Positions 53,660 to 63,572 of a stretch of DNA of 64,000 bases are shown piece after piece. Under the pieces are notes generated by a model. That model saw nothing but the letters and a program-made list of their open reading frames with translations. It ran no database searches and was not told the DNA's origin. Origin of the DNA: Pseudomonas wuhanensis (GTDB lineage Bacteria; Pseudomonadota; Gammaproteobacteria; Pseudomonadales; Pseudomonadaceae); contig NZ_CP117430.1 in NCBI RefSeq assembly GCF_030687395.1, positions 372,001 to 436,000 on the forward strand, in the 5' to 3' direction. The position numbers and the translations under genes were made by a program. Each line of letters starts with the position of its first letter. Position 1 is the stretch's first letter.

Positions 53660-54385
53660 ATGACTGAATCAAACGACACGCCTATCCAGACGGAAGAAGG
53701 CGAAGAGCGCCAACACCGCCGCATCAAGAGTTTCGTGATGCGCGCCGGGCGCATGACCGAAGGCCAACAGCGCGGTCTGGACCAAGGCACGCCGCTGTTT
53801 GTGCTGCCACTGGCGGACGCGCCGGTGGACTTCGACCAGGTATTCGGTCGCTCGGCACCGCGCTCCCTGGAAATCGGCTTCGGCATGGGCCATTCGCTGC
53901 TGGAAATGGCCGCAGCTTCGCCGGAGCAGGATTTCATTGGCGTTGAAGTTCATCGTCCGGGTGTCGGCGCGCTGCTCAATGGCGTGCTGACTCAGGGCCT
54001 GACCAACCTGCGTGTCTACGATTGCGATGCGATCGAAGTGCTCAACCGTTGCATCGCCGACAACAGCCTTGATCGCCTGATGCTGTTTTTCCCGGACCCG
54101 TGGCACAAGAGCCGTCACCACAAGCGTCGTATCGTTCAGGCATCGTTCGCTGAACTGGTGCGCAGCAAGCTGAAGGTCGGCGGCATTCTGCATATGGCGA
54201 CCGACTGGGAACCGTACGCCGAGTACATGCTGGAAGTGATGAACGTCGCGCCGGGTTATCGCAACCTGGCCGAAGACGGCAAATGCGTGCCGCGCCCGGC
54301 CGAACGCCCGATCACCAAGTTCGAACGCCGCGGCGAACGTCTTGGGCATGGCGTGTGGGATTTGAAGTTCGAAAAACTGGCGTAA
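53660..54385 (+). CDS. trmB: tRNA (guanine-46-N7)-methyltransferase TrmB
   Basis: A 241-residue SAM methyltransferase placing m7G46 in the variable loop of tRNA. SAM site [15 protein letters not shown] (about 70-85), the [14 protein letters not shown] block, and the catalytic [18 protein letters not shown] are all present, as is the C-terminal [18 protein letters not shown]. The ATG at 53660 is preceded by an in-frame TTG with no advantage. 9 bp after thiG, so translated from the same mRNA. Confidence 0.95.
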   Translation: MTESNDTPIQTEEGEERQHRRIKSFVMRAGRMTEGQQRGLDQGTPLFVLPLADAPVDFDQVFGRSAPRSLEIGFGMGHSLLEMAAASPEQDFIGVEVHRPGVGALLNGVLTQGLTNLRVYDCDAIEVLNRCIADNSLDRLMLFFPDPWHKSRHHKRRIVQASFAELVRSKLKVGGILHMATDWEPYAEYMLEVMNVAPGYRNLAEDGKCVPRPAERPITKFERRGERLGHGVWDLKFEKLA

Positions 54386-54388
54386 AAC

Positions 54389-54479
54389 CTGTGGGAGCGG
54401 GCTTGCCCGCGATGGCGGTTTGACAGTCAACAGAGATGTTGAATGTTATGGCCTCATCGCGGGCAAGCCCGCTCCCACA
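54389..54479. repeat. REPIN (two inverted REP palindromes)
   Basis: Inverted REP pair that starts 3 bp after the trmB stop codon and ends 22 bp before the convergent DUF3392 gene. Confidence 0.92.
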
Positions 54480-54501
54480 TTGTTTTGTGTGCTATTCGAA
54501 T

Positions 54502-54825
54502 TTAGCGGCGGTCGGCTACGACGCCGATCAGCACCAGCACCACCAACAATACCGGCGCCAGGCTGTAGTTGTTGAACTGGCTCAGGCCTTTGATGATCCA
54601 TGGCGTGGCATAGATCAGCGCCACGCCGCTGCCGACCATGCACAGCAGGGCCATCAGCGGGACGCGCAAGGCGCCGGCGATGCTGCCCAGGCGTTGGTCG
54701 ACCCAGCCTTTGATGTCGGCGCCAAACAGCACCAGCAGGCAGCCCACCAGCGCCAGAGAGATTTCCGACAGGTTGCTACGGCTCCAGCGGGACACGGTGG
54801 CGAGCAGGTCGAGTACCAGATCCAT
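54502..54825 (-). CDS. DUF3392 small membrane protein
   Basis: A 107-residue protein with three or four hydrophobic segments (LVGCLLVLFGADIKGWV, VPLMALLCMVGSGVALIYATP and a C-terminal LAPVLLVVLVLIGVVADRR stretch). It belongs to a family confined to gamma-proteobacteria and of unknown function. Last gene of the long minus-strand series, 9 bp after hemW. Confidence 0.82.
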   Translation of the reverse strand: MDLVLDLLATVSRWSRSNLSEISLALVGCLLVLFGADIKGWVDQRLGSIAGALRVPLMALLCMVGSGVALIYATPWIIKGLSQFNNYSLAPVLLVVLVLIGVVADRR

Positions 54826-54834
54826 TCGATTTCC

Positions 54835-56040
54835 TTATGTCAGAAATTTCTGCAGCAAGTCATTGAGAAAGAGTTGTCCGCGCATCGTGGCCGCCAGACG
54901 TGACGGTTCGACCTGCATTAAGCCGCTTTGTTCGGCCTCGCGGCGGCTTTCGGCAAGGCTTTCCAGGGGCAGTCCGGTGCGCTCCGGATACAACCGCGCT
55001 TCGACGCCCTCGGTCAGGCGCAAGGCGTTCATCAGGAACTCGAACGGCAGTTCTTCGTTGGTCAGCGCCTTCTCGCCAGCCTTGAAGCTTTTGGCCGGAT
55101 TGAGGTAATCCTTCGGCAGGCGGGTCTTCCAGGTGCGCACGATGCGCCCGTCCGGATGGCTGAGCTTGCCGTGGGCACCGGCGCCGATGCCGATGAAGTC
55201 GCCGAAACTCCAGTAATTGAGATTATGCCGCGCCGGACGGCCGGGTTGGGCATAGGCCGAGACTTCGTACTGCGCGTAACCGTGTTCGGCCAACAGCGCC
55301 TGACCGGCCTCTTGAATGTCCCACAGGGTGTCATCTTCCGGCAGCGTCGGCGGCTGGTTCCAGAACACCGTGTTCGGCTCCAGCGTCAACTGATACCAGG
55401 ACAGGTGCGTCGGCTTCAGGGCAATAGCCTGGCGCAGGTCGTTCAGAGCGTCATCCAGGGACTGATCGGGCAAACCGTGCATCAGGTCCAGATTGAAGTT
55501 CTCGAAGCCTGCCTGACGGGCCATGCCGGCGGCACGCACGGCTTCGTCGCTGTTGTGAATCCGCCCCAGGGCCTTGAGTTTCTCTTCCTGAAAGCTCTGG
55601 ATGCCGATCGACAGGCGATTGATGCCCAGCGCCCGGTAAGCGCGGAATTTCTCCTGCTCGAACGTTCCGGGGTTGGCTTCCAGGGTGATTTCGATGTCAC
55701 TGGCAAACGGAATGCGTTGTTCGACGCCCTTGAGCAAACGGCCCAGAGCCTCGGCGCTGAACAGGCTCGGCGTACCGCCACCGAAGAAGATCGAGCTCAG
55801 TTCGCGGCCATAGACCGCATGCAGATCCTGATCGAGGTCGGCCAGCAAGGCGTCGACATACTCTTCTTCCGGCAGCACCGGGCTGGCGGTGTGGGAGTTG
55901 AAGTCGCAATAGGGGCATTTGCGTACACACCACGGGATGTGGATGTACAACGCCAAGGGCGGCAGCACGGGCAGGGCCGCTCGAGGCGATTGTGCGGCGC
56001 CGCCGAAGATCAGCGGCGACGCGGATGATTCAAGGGTCAT
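54835..56040 (-). CDS. hemW: Radical SAM heme chaperone HemW
   Basis: A 401-residue radical SAM protein formerly labelled coproporphyrinogen III oxidase-like. The iron-sulfur motif is [13 protein letters not shown] (CxxxCxxC) with the HemW-type Cys pattern, [13 protein letters not shown] is the SAM-binding segment, and the C-terminal HemN-like domain ends [16 protein letters not shown]. HemW inserts heme into acceptor proteins. The ATG at 56040 overlaps the rdgB stop codon (ATGA); the longer frame to 56214 is inside rdgB. Confidence 0.92.
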   Translation of the reverse strand: MTLESSASPLIFGGAAQSPRAALPVLPPLALYIHIPWCVRKCPYCDFNSHTASPVLPEEEYVDALLADLDQDLHAVYGRELSSIFFGGGTPSLFSAEALGRLLKGVEQRIPFASDIEITLEANPGTFEQEKFRAYRALGINRLSIGIQSFQEEKLKALGRIHNSDEAVRAAGMARQAGFENFNLDLMHGLPDQSLDDALNDLRQAIALKPTHLSWYQLTLEPNTVFWNQPPTLPEDDTLWDIQEAGQALLAEHGYAQYEVSAYAQPGRPARHNLNYWSFGDFIGIGAGAHGKLSHPDGRIVRTWKTRLPKDYLNPAKSFKAGEKALTNEELPFEFLMNALRLTEGVEARLYPERTGLPLESLAESRREAEQSGLMQVEPSRLAATMRGQLFLNDLLQKFLT

Positions 56041-56633
56041 ATCAGGCCTAGACGCTGGCGCAGCAGATCCATTGCACGGGCGCGGTGGCTGATGAGGTTC
56101 TTTTCGCTCGGGCTCAGCTCGGCGCTGGAGCAATCGCGCGATGGCACCCAGAACAGCGGGTCGTAGCCAAAACCGTGTTCGCCGCTGGCCTGGGTCAGGA
56201 TGCGCCCATGCCACAGGCCTTCGCAGAGAATCGGTAGCGGATCATCGGCATGACGCACCAGCGCCAATACGCAGACGAACTGCGCGCCGCGCTCGGCCTG
56301 TGGCACGTCTTTCATCACGTCGAGCAGTTTGGCGTTGTTCGCCGCATCGCCCTTGCCGTCGGCGTAACGGGCCGAATAGATACCCGGCGCACCGCCGAGG
56401 AAGTCCACCGCCAGCCCCGAATCGTCGGCCAAGGCCGGCAGGCCGGAAATGCGTGAGGCATTGCGCGCCTTGAGAATGGCGTTCTCGACGAACGACAGGC
56501 CGGTTTCTTCAGGCTCGACGCTGCTGAACTCGCCGATCGAGCGCAAGTGCACCGATTCGCCGAGCATGGCCTGGAGTTCCTTGAGTTTGCCGGCGTTATG
56601 GCTGGCCAATACGAGTTGCGTGAAATTCATCAT
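56037..56633 (-). CDS. rdgB: XTP/dITP diphosphatase RdgB
   Basis: Clears non-canonical purine nucleotides (ITP, XTP) from the pool. The 198-residue Ham1 protein has [16 protein letters not shown] at its N terminus, the metal-binding ADDSGLAVD, the core [10 protein letters not shown] and the C-terminal ISHRARAM. Two successive ATG codons exist; the first (56633) overlaps the preceding stop codon (ATGA) and is the better start. Confidence 0.95.
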   Translation of the reverse strand: MMNFTQLVLASHNAGKLKELQAMLGESVHLRSIGEFSSVEPEETGLSFVENAILKARNASRISGLPALADDSGLAVDFLGGAPGIYSARYADGKGDAANNAKLLDVMKDVPQAERGAQFVCVLALVRHADDPLPILCEGLWHGRILTQASGEHGFGYDPLFWVPSRDCSSAELSPSEKNLISHRARAMDLLRQRLGLI

Positions 56634-57064
56634 TGGCCGGGGAAGAGCTCTTGGTTGAAATTGATGGTGTTGATTTTGTCGCCGGTCTGCACCTTGATTT
56701 CAAAGGTGCGGATTTCCTGCTGCGGTACCGGGAACTGGGCGATGTAGTAGACCGCGCCTGCTTCAGTGATCTGCTTGAACTTCAGCGGCACTGGGGCGCT
56801 GATCAGGTCCTTGACCGTCCCGCTGACCTGCGCTGTCTGCGGTTTACCTTCCTTGAGGACCGATACGTTGATCACGCCCTGGTTTTTGCTGCGAGTCAGC
56901 TCGGCGGCTTTGGCGATATCCGGGGTCAGGAAGGTGGAATTGAAGGTGTTGTAATGCACCGTCACGTCGCCAAAGGTTTCCTTGCGCTCGCCCTTGATGA
57001 CATCGGCGGCCATGGCGGTGACGCTCAGGCAGGCAGTAAGTAAAAACAGTGCTAGACGACCCAT
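56630..57064 (-). CDS. DUF4426 periplasmic protein
   Basis: A 144-residue protein with a signal peptide ([20 protein letters not shown]) and a single domain with beta-strand pattern ([33 protein letters not shown]). Relatives sit next to metW/rdgB in pseudomonads. Function unknown. The 4-bp overlap with rdgB and the 26-bp gap to metW place it inside the same operon. Confidence 0.85.
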   Translation of the reverse strand: MGRLALFLLTACLSVTAMAADVIKGERKETFGDVTVHYNTFNSTFLTPDIAKAAELTRSKNQGVINVSVLKEGKPQTAQVSGTVKDLISAPVPLKFKQITEAGAVYYIAQFPVPQQEIRTFEIKVQTGDKINTINFNQELFPGQ

Positions 57065-57090
57065 GATGGTTCTCCTCGAAGTGTCGGGAT

Positions 57091-57711
57091 TCAGACCGCG
57101 ACCTTGTGGTCCGGCAGACCGGGGCTGCTGACGCGATAGATGCCGATCTCACCTAACAGATTAGGCCATAGCTTACTGGCCCACCCATGCCGATGCTGTT
57201 GATCCACGGCAAGCCGATCAATGACCTTGGCTTCACGTTCGCGACACAGCGCTTCAAAGTCTTCGAAAGTACAGAAGTGGATGTTCGGCGTGTTGTACCA
57301 GGTGTACGGCAGAAACTCCGAAACCGGCATCCGGCCCTTGCTCGCCAGGTACCAGCGGCAGCGCCAGTGACCGAAGTTGGGGAAGGTGATGATGCACTGG
57401 CGACCGACCCGAAGCATTTCGTCGAGGATCTTGTCCGGGTAGTGCACAGCTTGCAGGGCCTGGGTCATGACCACGATGTCGAAGCTGTTGCTGGCGAAGT
57501 TGCCCAGGCCCTTGTCCAGGTCTTGCTCGATGACGTTGATGCCCTTGGCCACGCATTCGGCAATGTTGTCCGGGTCGTTTTCCAGGCCATAGCCGGTAAC
57601 CTGCTTGTGGTCACGCAGCCAGGTCAGCAACTCGCCGTCACCGCAACCGAGGTCGAGCACGCGGCTGCCGGCGGGGATCCATTCCTGGATGATTTCCAGA
57701 TCGGCTCTCAT
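57091..57711 (-). CDS. metW: MetW, methionine biosynthesis partner of MetX
   Basis: A 206-residue protein with a methyltransferase-type SAM fold: RVLDLGCGDGELLTWL (about 17-32), then VIEQDLDKGLGNF and the MetW-specific QALQAVHYPDKILDEMLRVG. In pseudomonads MetX needs MetW for full homoserine acyltransferase activity. It starts 7 bp after metX, so the two are co-translated. Confidence 0.94.
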   Translation of the reverse strand: MRADLEIIQEWIPAGSRVLDLGCGDGELLTWLRDHKQVTGYGLENDPDNIAECVAKGINVIEQDLDKGLGNFASNSFDIVVMTQALQAVHYPDKILDEMLRVGRQCIITFPNFGHWRCRWYLASKGRMPVSEFLPYTWYNTPNIHFCTFEDFEALCREREAKVIDRLAVDQQHRHGWASKLWPNLLGEIGIYRVSSPGLPDHKVAV

Positions 57712-57718
57712 GTCTTCC

Positions 57719-58858
57719 TCAAAGCGCTATACGGTTCATGTAATTGCTGAAGGCCTGCAAGTAACGCGGGATCGGAATCAGGAAGGCGTCGTGGCCTTGC
57801 GGAGCGTCGATCTCCAGGTAGCAGACGTCTTTCCTGGCTGCCATCAGCGCGTCCACCAGTTCCCGCGAGCGGGCAGGGGAGAAGCGCCAGTCGGTGGTGA
57901 ACGACATCACACAGAACTTGGCGGTGGCACCGGCGAAAGTTTTCGCCAGGTCATCGTTGAAGTTCGCCGCCGGGTCGAAGTAGTCCAGCGCCTTGGTCAT
58001 CAGCAGGTAGGTGTTGGCGTCAAAACGTCCGGAAAATTCCTCACCCTGATAGCGCAGGTAGCTTTCGACCTGGAACTCGACGCTGTGGAAGTCGTAGTTG
58101 AGCTTTTCGCTCTTGAGGCCGCGACCGAATTTCTCACCCATGGAGTCGTCGGACAGGTACGTGATGTGCCCGACCATCCGCGCCAGCATCAGCCCGCGCT
58201 TGGGGATCACCCCCGCTTCCTGGAACGAGCCGCCGTGGAACTCCGGATCGGTGAGGATCGCCTGGCGTGCGACTTCGTTGAACGCGATGTTCTGCGCTGA
58301 CAGTTTTGGTGCCGAGGCGATGGCCAGGCAGTGCCGCACGCGGTCCGGGTAGGTGATGGTCCATTGCAAGGCCTGCATGCCACCAAGGCTGCCGCCGATC
58401 ACCGCGGCCCATTGGTGAATGCCGAGCAAATCAGCGAGACGCGCCTGGCTATGGACCCAGTCTTCCACGGTCAGCACCGGGAAATCGGCGCCGAATGGCT
58501 TGCCGGTTTCCGGATTGATGCTGCTGGGGCCGGTGGAACCGTTGCACCCGCCGAGATTATTCAGGCTGACCACGAAGAACTTGTTGGTGTCGATCGGCTT
58601 GCCGGGACCAATGCAGCTGTCCCACCAACCGGGTTTGCGGTCGTCGGGGCTGTGGAAGCCGGCGGCGTGATGGTGACCGGACAAGGCGTGGCAGATCAGC
58701 ACGGCGTTGCTCGCCGTAGCGTTCAGCGTGCCGTAGGTTTCATAGATCAGGTCATAAGCGGGCAACGAACGTCCGCAGGCCAAGGCCAGGGGTTCACTGA
58801 AGTGCGCCACTTGCGGCGTCACCAGACCAACAGAATCGGGGGGAAAGGCAGCTGGCAT
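57719..58858 (-). CDS. metX: Homoserine O-succinyltransferase MetX
   Basis: Activates homoserine for methionine synthesis. The 379-residue alpha/beta hydrolase has the oxyanion region [13 protein letters not shown], the nucleophile in [12 protein letters not shown], and the acid/base pair in the C-terminal region ([16 protein letters not shown] and GHDAFLI). In the Pseudomonas branch MetX uses succinyl-CoA although it belongs to the acetyltransferase family; that is known from relatives, not visible to me here. The ATG at 58858 fits the family start. No SAM-type riboswitch is visible in the short leader. Confidence 0.93.
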   Translation of the reverse strand: MPAAFPPDSVGLVTPQVAHFSEPLALACGRSLPAYDLIYETYGTLNATASNAVLICHALSGHHHAAGFHSPDDRKPGWWDSCIGPGKPIDTNKFFVVSLNNLGGCNGSTGPSSINPETGKPFGADFPVLTVEDWVHSQARLADLLGIHQWAAVIGGSLGGMQALQWTITYPDRVRHCLAIASAPKLSAQNIAFNEVARQAILTDPEFHGGSFQEAGVIPKRGLMLARMVGHITYLSDDSMGEKFGRGLKSEKLNYDFHSVEFQVESYLRYQGEEFSGRFDANTYLLMTKALDYFDPAANFNDDLAKTFAGATAKFCVMSFTTDWRFSPARSRELVDALMAARKDVCYLEIDAPQGHDAFLIPIPRYLQAFSNYMNRIAL

Positions 58859-58928
58859 CGACCCTGCTCTCATTGAAATGAGGCGTAAGTCTAAAGACCG
58901 CTGCCCGTAGCAGCAAGCGACGACCAAC

Positions 58929-59039
58929 GATCGTTCCCACGCTCTGCGTGGGAATGCCGCCATGGACGCTCTGCGTCCGCTTTTGAGGTGACGCGGAGCG
59001 TCACGGGATGCATTCCCACGCGGAGCGTGGGAACGATCA
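58929..59039. repeat. Four-part palindromic repeat of a second REP class (cgttcccacgctctgcgtgg)
   Basis: Outer hairpins (gttcccacgctctgcgtggg and its mirror) enclose an inner pair (gacgctctgcgtc and gacgcggagcgtc). The same structure recurs at 62578-62694. Its right end supplies the last bases of the DUF167 gene, including the stop codon, and it separates that gene from metX. Confidence 0.88.
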
Positions 59040-59327
59040 GGGTGGTGTCAGGCCGGGTAGCCCCGGCAGCTTCTTCGGCGAGCAAATCCGAACTCGCTTC
59101 TGCCGGTTCAGCTCCCCGCTGATCAAGCTCACCTGACTCTTGGAAACCCCGAACGCCTTGGCCAGAAACGCTATCAAATACGCATTGGCCTTGCCTTCAA
59201 CCGGCGGTGCAGTCAGGCGGATCTTCAGGCGATCGCCATGCAGCCCGCAGAAATCATCGCTGCGGGCCGCAGGTTGCAGGTGACATTCCAAAATCAGGTC
59301 ATCACCGTCCCAACGAAAGTAACTCAT
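59037..59327 (-). CDS. DUF167 (YggU) family protein
   Basis: A 96-residue protein of the YggU family: [62 protein letters not shown] holds the family core ([16 protein letters not shown]). Function unknown. The start overlaps the yggT stop codon by one base, and the stop codon (59037-59039) is formed by the palindromic repeat, so the insertion has reset the end of this gene. Confidence 0.88.
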   Translation of the reverse strand: MSYFRWDGDDLILECHLQPAARSDDFCGLHGDRLKIRLTAPPVEGKANAYLIAFLAKAFGVSKSQVSLISGELNRQKRVRICSPKKLPGLPGLTPP

Positions 59328-59917
59328 CAGATCAGGCCGAACAGTTCCTTCGGCATGAGGGCGTAGTACGCAAGGCGTGGAATCAGCCAGCTTTGCAGCA
59401 ACTGCAGTGCGATAAACGCGAAGATCGGCGAGATGTCGAGGCCGCCCAGGTTCGGCACGATCCGGCGGAACGGCGCGAGTACCGGTTCAGTGATCTGCTG
59501 GACCAGTTCTGCGCCCGGATTGTGGCTGCCAGGAGCAACCCAGGACAGAATCACACTGATGATCATCGCCCAGAACAGAATCTTCAAAAACAGCGCAAAG
59601 ATACCAATCAATGCCCACGGCGCCAGAAACAGCACGTCGACCTCGTAGCCTTTGAGCAGCAGGATGACCGCGTACAGCGCCATTTGCACGATCAGCGCCA
59701 GTACCAGCGACGACATGTCCAGGCCGAACATGCTCGGGATAACCCGACGCAGTGGCTTGAGCAGCGGTTGAGTGGCTTTCACGGCGAACTGGCAGAGCGG
59801 GTTGTAGAAGTTCGCCCGCACCAGTTGCAGAATGAAGCGCAGCAGCACGATCAGCAGATACAGGCTGCACAGGGTTTGAATCACAAAAATGGCAGCGTCA
59901 TTGAGTCCGAGCATCAT
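59327..59917 (-). CDS. yggT: YggT family membrane protein
   Basis: A 196-residue protein with two YggT repeats, each of two helices with a conserved P(L)LxPxRRxIP motif: TQPLLKPLRRVIPSMFGLDMS and TEPVLAPFRRIVPNLGGLDIS. Linked to cation homeostasis and osmotic stress in some bacteria. It lies 21 bp after proC. Confidence 0.9.
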   Translation of the reverse strand: MMLGLNDAAIFVIQTLCSLYLLIVLLRFILQLVRANFYNPLCQFAVKATQPLLKPLRRVIPSMFGLDMSSLVLALIVQMALYAVILLLKGYEVDVLFLAPWALIGIFALFLKILFWAMIISVILSWVAPGSHNPGAELVQQITEPVLAPFRRIVPNLGGLDISPIFAFIALQLLQSWLIPRLAYYALMPKELFGLI

Positions 59918-59938
59918 TGATTCCTTTGTAAGAGCTGA

Positions 59939-60757
59939 TTAGCGGCCGAGTTGCTCAGCCATCTCGGCCGAGCGGTGCGCAGCGGCGCCGAGTGCTTGTT
60001 CTACCAGGGCTTCGAAGCCGCCAGCCTGGAATGACTTGATCGCCGCTTCGGTGGTGCCCGCAGGCGACGTCACACGACGACGCAATTCAGCTGCGTCGAC
60101 ATCGCTTGCGACTGCCATGTGTGCAGCACCCAAAGCGGTTTGCACGGTCAGTTGGGCGGCGATGTCCGCTGGCAGGCCGAGCTTCACGCCCGCAGCGGTC
60201 ATGGCTTCGATCAGCAGGAAGAAATACGCCGGGCCCGAGCCGGAAACAGCGGTGACCGCGTCCAGTTGCTGTTCTTCGTTCAGCCACAGGGCAATGCCAA
60301 CCGCCGACAGCAGCTCTTCAGCTTGCTGGCGTTGTTCGGAGTTCACTTCGCTGGTGGCGAACAAACCGCTTACGCCCTGACGCAGCAGCGCCGGGGTGTT
60401 AGGCATGCAGCGCACGATAGGTTGGGCGCCAAGCCAGTTGTTCATGCTGGCGCAGGTGATGCCGGCCGCAATCGAAACCACCAATTGATTCGGCTTGAGG
60501 CTTGGGCGAATGGCTTCGCAAACGGCTTTCATCGCTTGGGGTTTGACCGCCAGCACGATCACGTCCACGCCCTGAATGGCGTCGGCGTTGTCGGCAAACA
60601 CTTCGATGCCGTGTTCGGCGCTCACGCGGGCACGGGTTTCTTCACCCGGATCACTGGCGCGGATTTGCGCGGCGTCCAGACCTTTGGCGCGCAGGCCGCC
60701 GATCAGGCTGGCGGCCATGTTGCCGGCTCCGATAAAGGCAATACGAGTCTTGCTCAT
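59939..60757 (-). CDS. proC: Pyrroline-5-carboxylate reductase ProC
   Basis: Last step of proline synthesis. The 272-residue protein begins with the NAD(P)H-binding TRIAFIGAGNMAASLIGGL, has VVSIAAGITCASMNNWLG and the signature VTAVSGSGPAYFFLLIEAMTAAGVKLGLP near residues 160-190 (core SGSGPAYFF). 34 bp after yggS on the same strand, the usual gamma-proteobacterial pairing. Confidence 0.95.
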   Translation of the reverse strand: MSKTRIAFIGAGNMAASLIGGLRAKGLDAAQIRASDPGEETRARVSAEHGIEVFADNADAIQGVDVIVLAVKPQAMKAVCEAIRPSLKPNQLVVSIAAGITCASMNNWLGAQPIVRCMPNTPALLRQGVSGLFATSEVNSEQRQQAEELLSAVGIALWLNEEQQLDAVTAVSGSGPAYFFLLIEAMTAAGVKLGLPADIAAQLTVQTALGAAHMAVASDVDAAELRRRVTSPAGTTEAAIKSFQAGGFEALVEQALGAAAHRSAEMAEQLGR

Positions 60758-60791
60758 GTCAGGTCCTTATAGAGAGGTGAGTCAGCCATGT

Positions 60792-61478
60792 TCATGGTCG
60801 ACTGTAATCACGGGCGCCAAACAGGGCCGTACCGATACGGACCCAAGTAGCGCCCTGGGCGATGGCCGACTCGAGGTCGTGGCTCATGCCCATGGAAAGT
60901 GTGTCGAGTGGCAGATTCAGGCTGGCTTGCAGGCTTTGCACGGCAGCAAAGGCGGCGTCCTGGGCGGCACGATCTTCAGTCGGCTCGGGAATCGCCATCA
61001 GCCCGCGAAATTTCAAGCGCGGCAGAGCGCTGATGGCATTGGCCAGGGCGGGTAAATCAGCCGGGGTGCAGCCGGACTTGCTGGCTTCACCACTGACGTT
61101 GACCTGGATGCAGATGTTCAAGGGCGGCAAATCGGCAGGGCGTTGTTCGGACAGGCGTTGTGCGATTTTCAAGCGATCCACGGAATGCACCCAGTCGAAG
61201 TGCTCGGCGATAGCACGAGTCTTGTTCGATTGAATGGGGCCGATGAAGTGCCAGATCAAGGGCAGGTCGGCCAGTTCGAGCTGTTTGCCCAAGGCTTCCT
61301 GCAGGTAGTTTTCGCCAAAGTCGCGGATCCCGGCGGCATAGGCTTCACGCAGGGCCTCGGCGGGCTTGGTTTTGCTCACGGCCAGCAGTTGGATGCTGTT
61401 CTCATCGCGGTGGGCGGCTTTGGCTGCTGCCTGGATGCGTGAACTAACCTGAAGAATGTTGTCTGCTATCGTGGACAT
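60792..61478 (-). CDS. yggS: YggS (PLPBP), pyridoxal phosphate homeostasis protein
   Basis: A 228-residue single-domain PLP-binding protein. The PLP lysine is in LLAVSKTKPAEALREA (about 28-43), with FGENYLQEALGK, WHFIGPIQSNK and the phosphate-binding LSMGMSHDLESAIAQGATWVRIG. No enzyme activity; it buffers pyridoxal phosphate. The ATG at 61478 follows an in-frame TTG. Divergent from pilT with 56 bp between. Confidence 0.94.
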   Translation of the reverse strand: MSTIADNILQVSSRIQAAAKAAHRDENSIQLLAVSKTKPAEALREAYAAGIRDFGENYLQEALGKQLELADLPLIWHFIGPIQSNKTRAIAEHFDWVHSVDRLKIAQRLSEQRPADLPPLNICIQVNVSGEASKSGCTPADLPALANAISALPRLKFRGLMAIPEPTEDRAAQDAAFAAVQSLQASLNLPLDTLSMGMSHDLESAIAQGATWVRIGTALFGARDYSRP

Positions 61479-61534
61479 CAAGAGGCGCCAGCGGTCTGAA
61501 GGTTCGCGGCATTCTACTGGAATTGAGGAGCGCT

Positions 61535-62569
61535 ATGGATATCACTGAGCTGCTGGCTTTCAGCGCCAAACAAGGCGCGTCTGACCTGCACCTGTCCGCC
61601 GGCTTGCCACCGATGATTCGTGTTGACGGCGATGTGCGGCGCATCAACCTGCCGGCCCTGGATCACAAGGAAGTGCATGAGCTGATCTACGACATCATGA
61701 ACGACCTCCAGCGGGTGGACTTCGAGAAGCATCTTGAAACCGATTTTTCCTTCGAAGTGCCCGGCGTGGCGCGTTTCCGGGTCAATGCCTTCAACCAGAA
61801 CCGTGGCGCGGGCGCGGTATTCCGGACCATTCCGTCGAAGGTCCTGAGCATGGACGATCTGGGCATGGGGGACGTGTTTCGCAAGATTACCGAAGCGCCC
61901 CGAGGCCTGGTGCTGGTGACCGGCCCGACCGGTTCCGGCAAGTCCACCACGCTGGCGGCGATGATCGATTACCTGAACAACCATCGCCATCACCACATAC
62001 TCACTATCGAAGACCCCATCGAGTTCGTCCACGAATCGCGCAAATGCCTGATCAATCAGCGCGAAGTCCATCGCGATACCCGCAGCTTCGCCACGGCGCT
62101 GCGCTCGGCCCTGCGCGAAGACCCGGACGTGATTCTGGTGGGGGAAATGCGTGATCTGGAGACTATTCGGCTGGCTTTGACTGCCGCAGAAACGGGTCAC
62201 TTGGTATTCGGCACGCTGCACACCACGTCGGCGGCGAAAACCATCGACCGGGTGGTGGACGTGTTTCCGGGCGACGAGAAATCGATGGTACGTTCAATGC
62301 TCTCCGAGTCGTTGCTGGCGGTGGTGTCGCAGACATTGATCAAGAAAGTCGGCGGCGGGCGAATTGCCGCCCACGAAATCATGCTCGGCACCGCAGCGAT
62401 CCGTAATCTGATTCGCGAAGACAAGGTGGCCCAGATGTACTCGTCGATTCAGACCGGAGGGTCGCTGGGGATGCAGACACTGGACATGTGCCTGAAGGAG
62501 TTGGTGACCAGGGGCGTGATCAGCCGCGAGCATGCGCGGGAGAAGGCGCGGTCGCCGGATAACTTCTGA
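61535..62569 (+). CDS. pilT: Type IV pilus retraction ATPase PilT
   Basis: A 344-residue hexameric ATPase that pulls pili in. Walker A GPTGSGKSTTLAAM, the Asp box EDPIEFVH, Walker B ILVGEMRDLETI, the His box TGHLVFGTLHTTSA and the retraction motif AIRNLIRE are all intact. The ATG at 61535 is preceded by gaggag. The paralogue pilU, which follows pilT in P. aeruginosa, is not downstream here. Confidence 0.96.
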   Translation: MDITELLAFSAKQGASDLHLSAGLPPMIRVDGDVRRINLPALDHKEVHELIYDIMNDLQRVDFEKHLETDFSFEVPGVARFRVNAFNQNRGAGAVFRTIPSKVLSMDDLGMGDVFRKITEAPRGLVLVTGPTGSGKSTTLAAMIDYLNNHRHHHILTIEDPIEFVHESRKCLINQREVHRDTRSFATALRSALREDPDVILVGEMRDLETIRLALTAAETGHLVFGTLHTTSAAKTIDRVVDVFPGDEKSMVRSMLSESLLAVVSQTLIKKVGGGRIAAHEIMLGTAAIRNLIREDKVAQMYSSIQTGGSLGMQTLDMCLKELVTRGVISREHAREKARSPDNF

Positions 62570-62577
62570 CAGGAAGT

Positions 62578-62694
62578 TGATCGTTCCCACGCTCTGCGTG
62601 GGGGAATGCCTCAAGGGACGCTCCGCGTTCCAGCTTTCGAAAGGGACGCGGAGCGTCCCGGGCTGCATTCCCACGCAGAGCGTGGGAACGATCA
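62578..62694. repeat. Four-part palindromic repeat (second copy of the class at 58929)
   Basis: Outer hairpins (gatcgttcccacgctctgcg and its mirror) surround an inner pair (gggacgctccgcgttcc and gggacgcggagcgtccc). Located between the convergent pilT and NlpC/P60 genes, 9 bp from each end. Confidence 0.88.
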
Positions 62695-62702
62695 GTGTCG
62701 GA

Positions 62703-63323
62703 TCAACGCTGAACAATCCGCAATGCGTTCTGTTCTTTTGGCAGAACCCGCTTGGCAACCACGTAGTGGCTTTCCCAGTACGGTTTCTTCAGGGTGTCGA
62801 TGCTCACCGACTTGCCACGACGTGGTGCGTGGATGAAGCGGTCGTTGCCCAGGTAGATAGCAACGTGATTCACCCGGCGGCTCTTGAGTTTGAAGAAAAT
62901 CAGGTCGCCTGGCTTCAGATCGTTGCGATCGACTTTCTCGCCATGACCACTGGCCATGGCATTGGAAGTGCGTGGCAGGTCGAACGTGGCGTCGTTGAAC
63001 GCGTATTTCACCAGACCGCTGCAATCGAACCCTTTACTTGGGCTGCTGCCCCCCCAACGATAAGGCGTACCGAGCACGTTTACCGCACGGCTCAACACGT
63101 TGCTGCTTTCCTTGGTCGCCATCGGCGGGACTAGCTTGCTGTTTACGCTGCTCAGTTGGCTGGAGCGTTTTACTATTTGCTTGTTTTTGCTCGAAGGAGC
63201 AGAAACGTGGGATTTTGGGGTGTAACCATTAACGTTAGGAAGACGTTGCTCACGATTAGTGGCGTGGGCGGCCAGTGGCAATAATAGGCAAATGGTTAGC
63301 CATGTCTTGAAAAATGGACGCAT
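62703..63323 (-). CDS. NlpC/P60 family peptidoglycan hydrolase (C40)
   Basis: A 206-residue exported cell-wall hydrolase with a signal peptide (MRPFFKTWLTICLLLPLAA, cleaved after HA). The C-terminal NlpC/P60 domain has the catalytic Cys in GFDCSGLVKYAF, GDLIFFK, and His in VNHVAIYLGNDRFIHAP. The region between (about 25-85) is basic and Ser/Lys-rich with no fold I recognise. It should cut murein stem peptides in the periplasm. The ATG at 63323 gives a typical signal peptide. Confidence 0.9.
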   Translation of the reverse strand: MRPFFKTWLTICLLLPLAAHATNREQRLPNVNGYTPKSHVSAPSSKNKQIVKRSSQLSSVNSKLVPPMATKESSNVLSRAVNVLGTPYRWGGSSPSKGFDCSGLVKYAFNDATFDLPRTSNAMASGHGEKVDRNDLKPGDLIFFKLKSRRVNHVAIYLGNDRFIHAPRRGKSVSIDTLKKPYWESHYVVAKRVLPKEQNALRIVQR

Positions 63324-63572
63324 TAGGCAAGGCTCATATGGGTGAACGCGCAACTTTATAACAGCTTTTTTGGCCCTTCCGAGGCCGTTGGTCGATTCAC
63401 TTTGGCGGCAACGGAACCAAACAAGCTGAAAATTGACGCGATTGTCGGACAGAAGTCAGGCCCTACAAGGCTTTGACGGGAACGAAGGTAGCATCTGCCG
63501 TATGTCGGCCACCTGTAAAAAAGTCACAAAGAATTCAAGAATATTTCTCTATCGCGTGAATCGAGGCCATCC

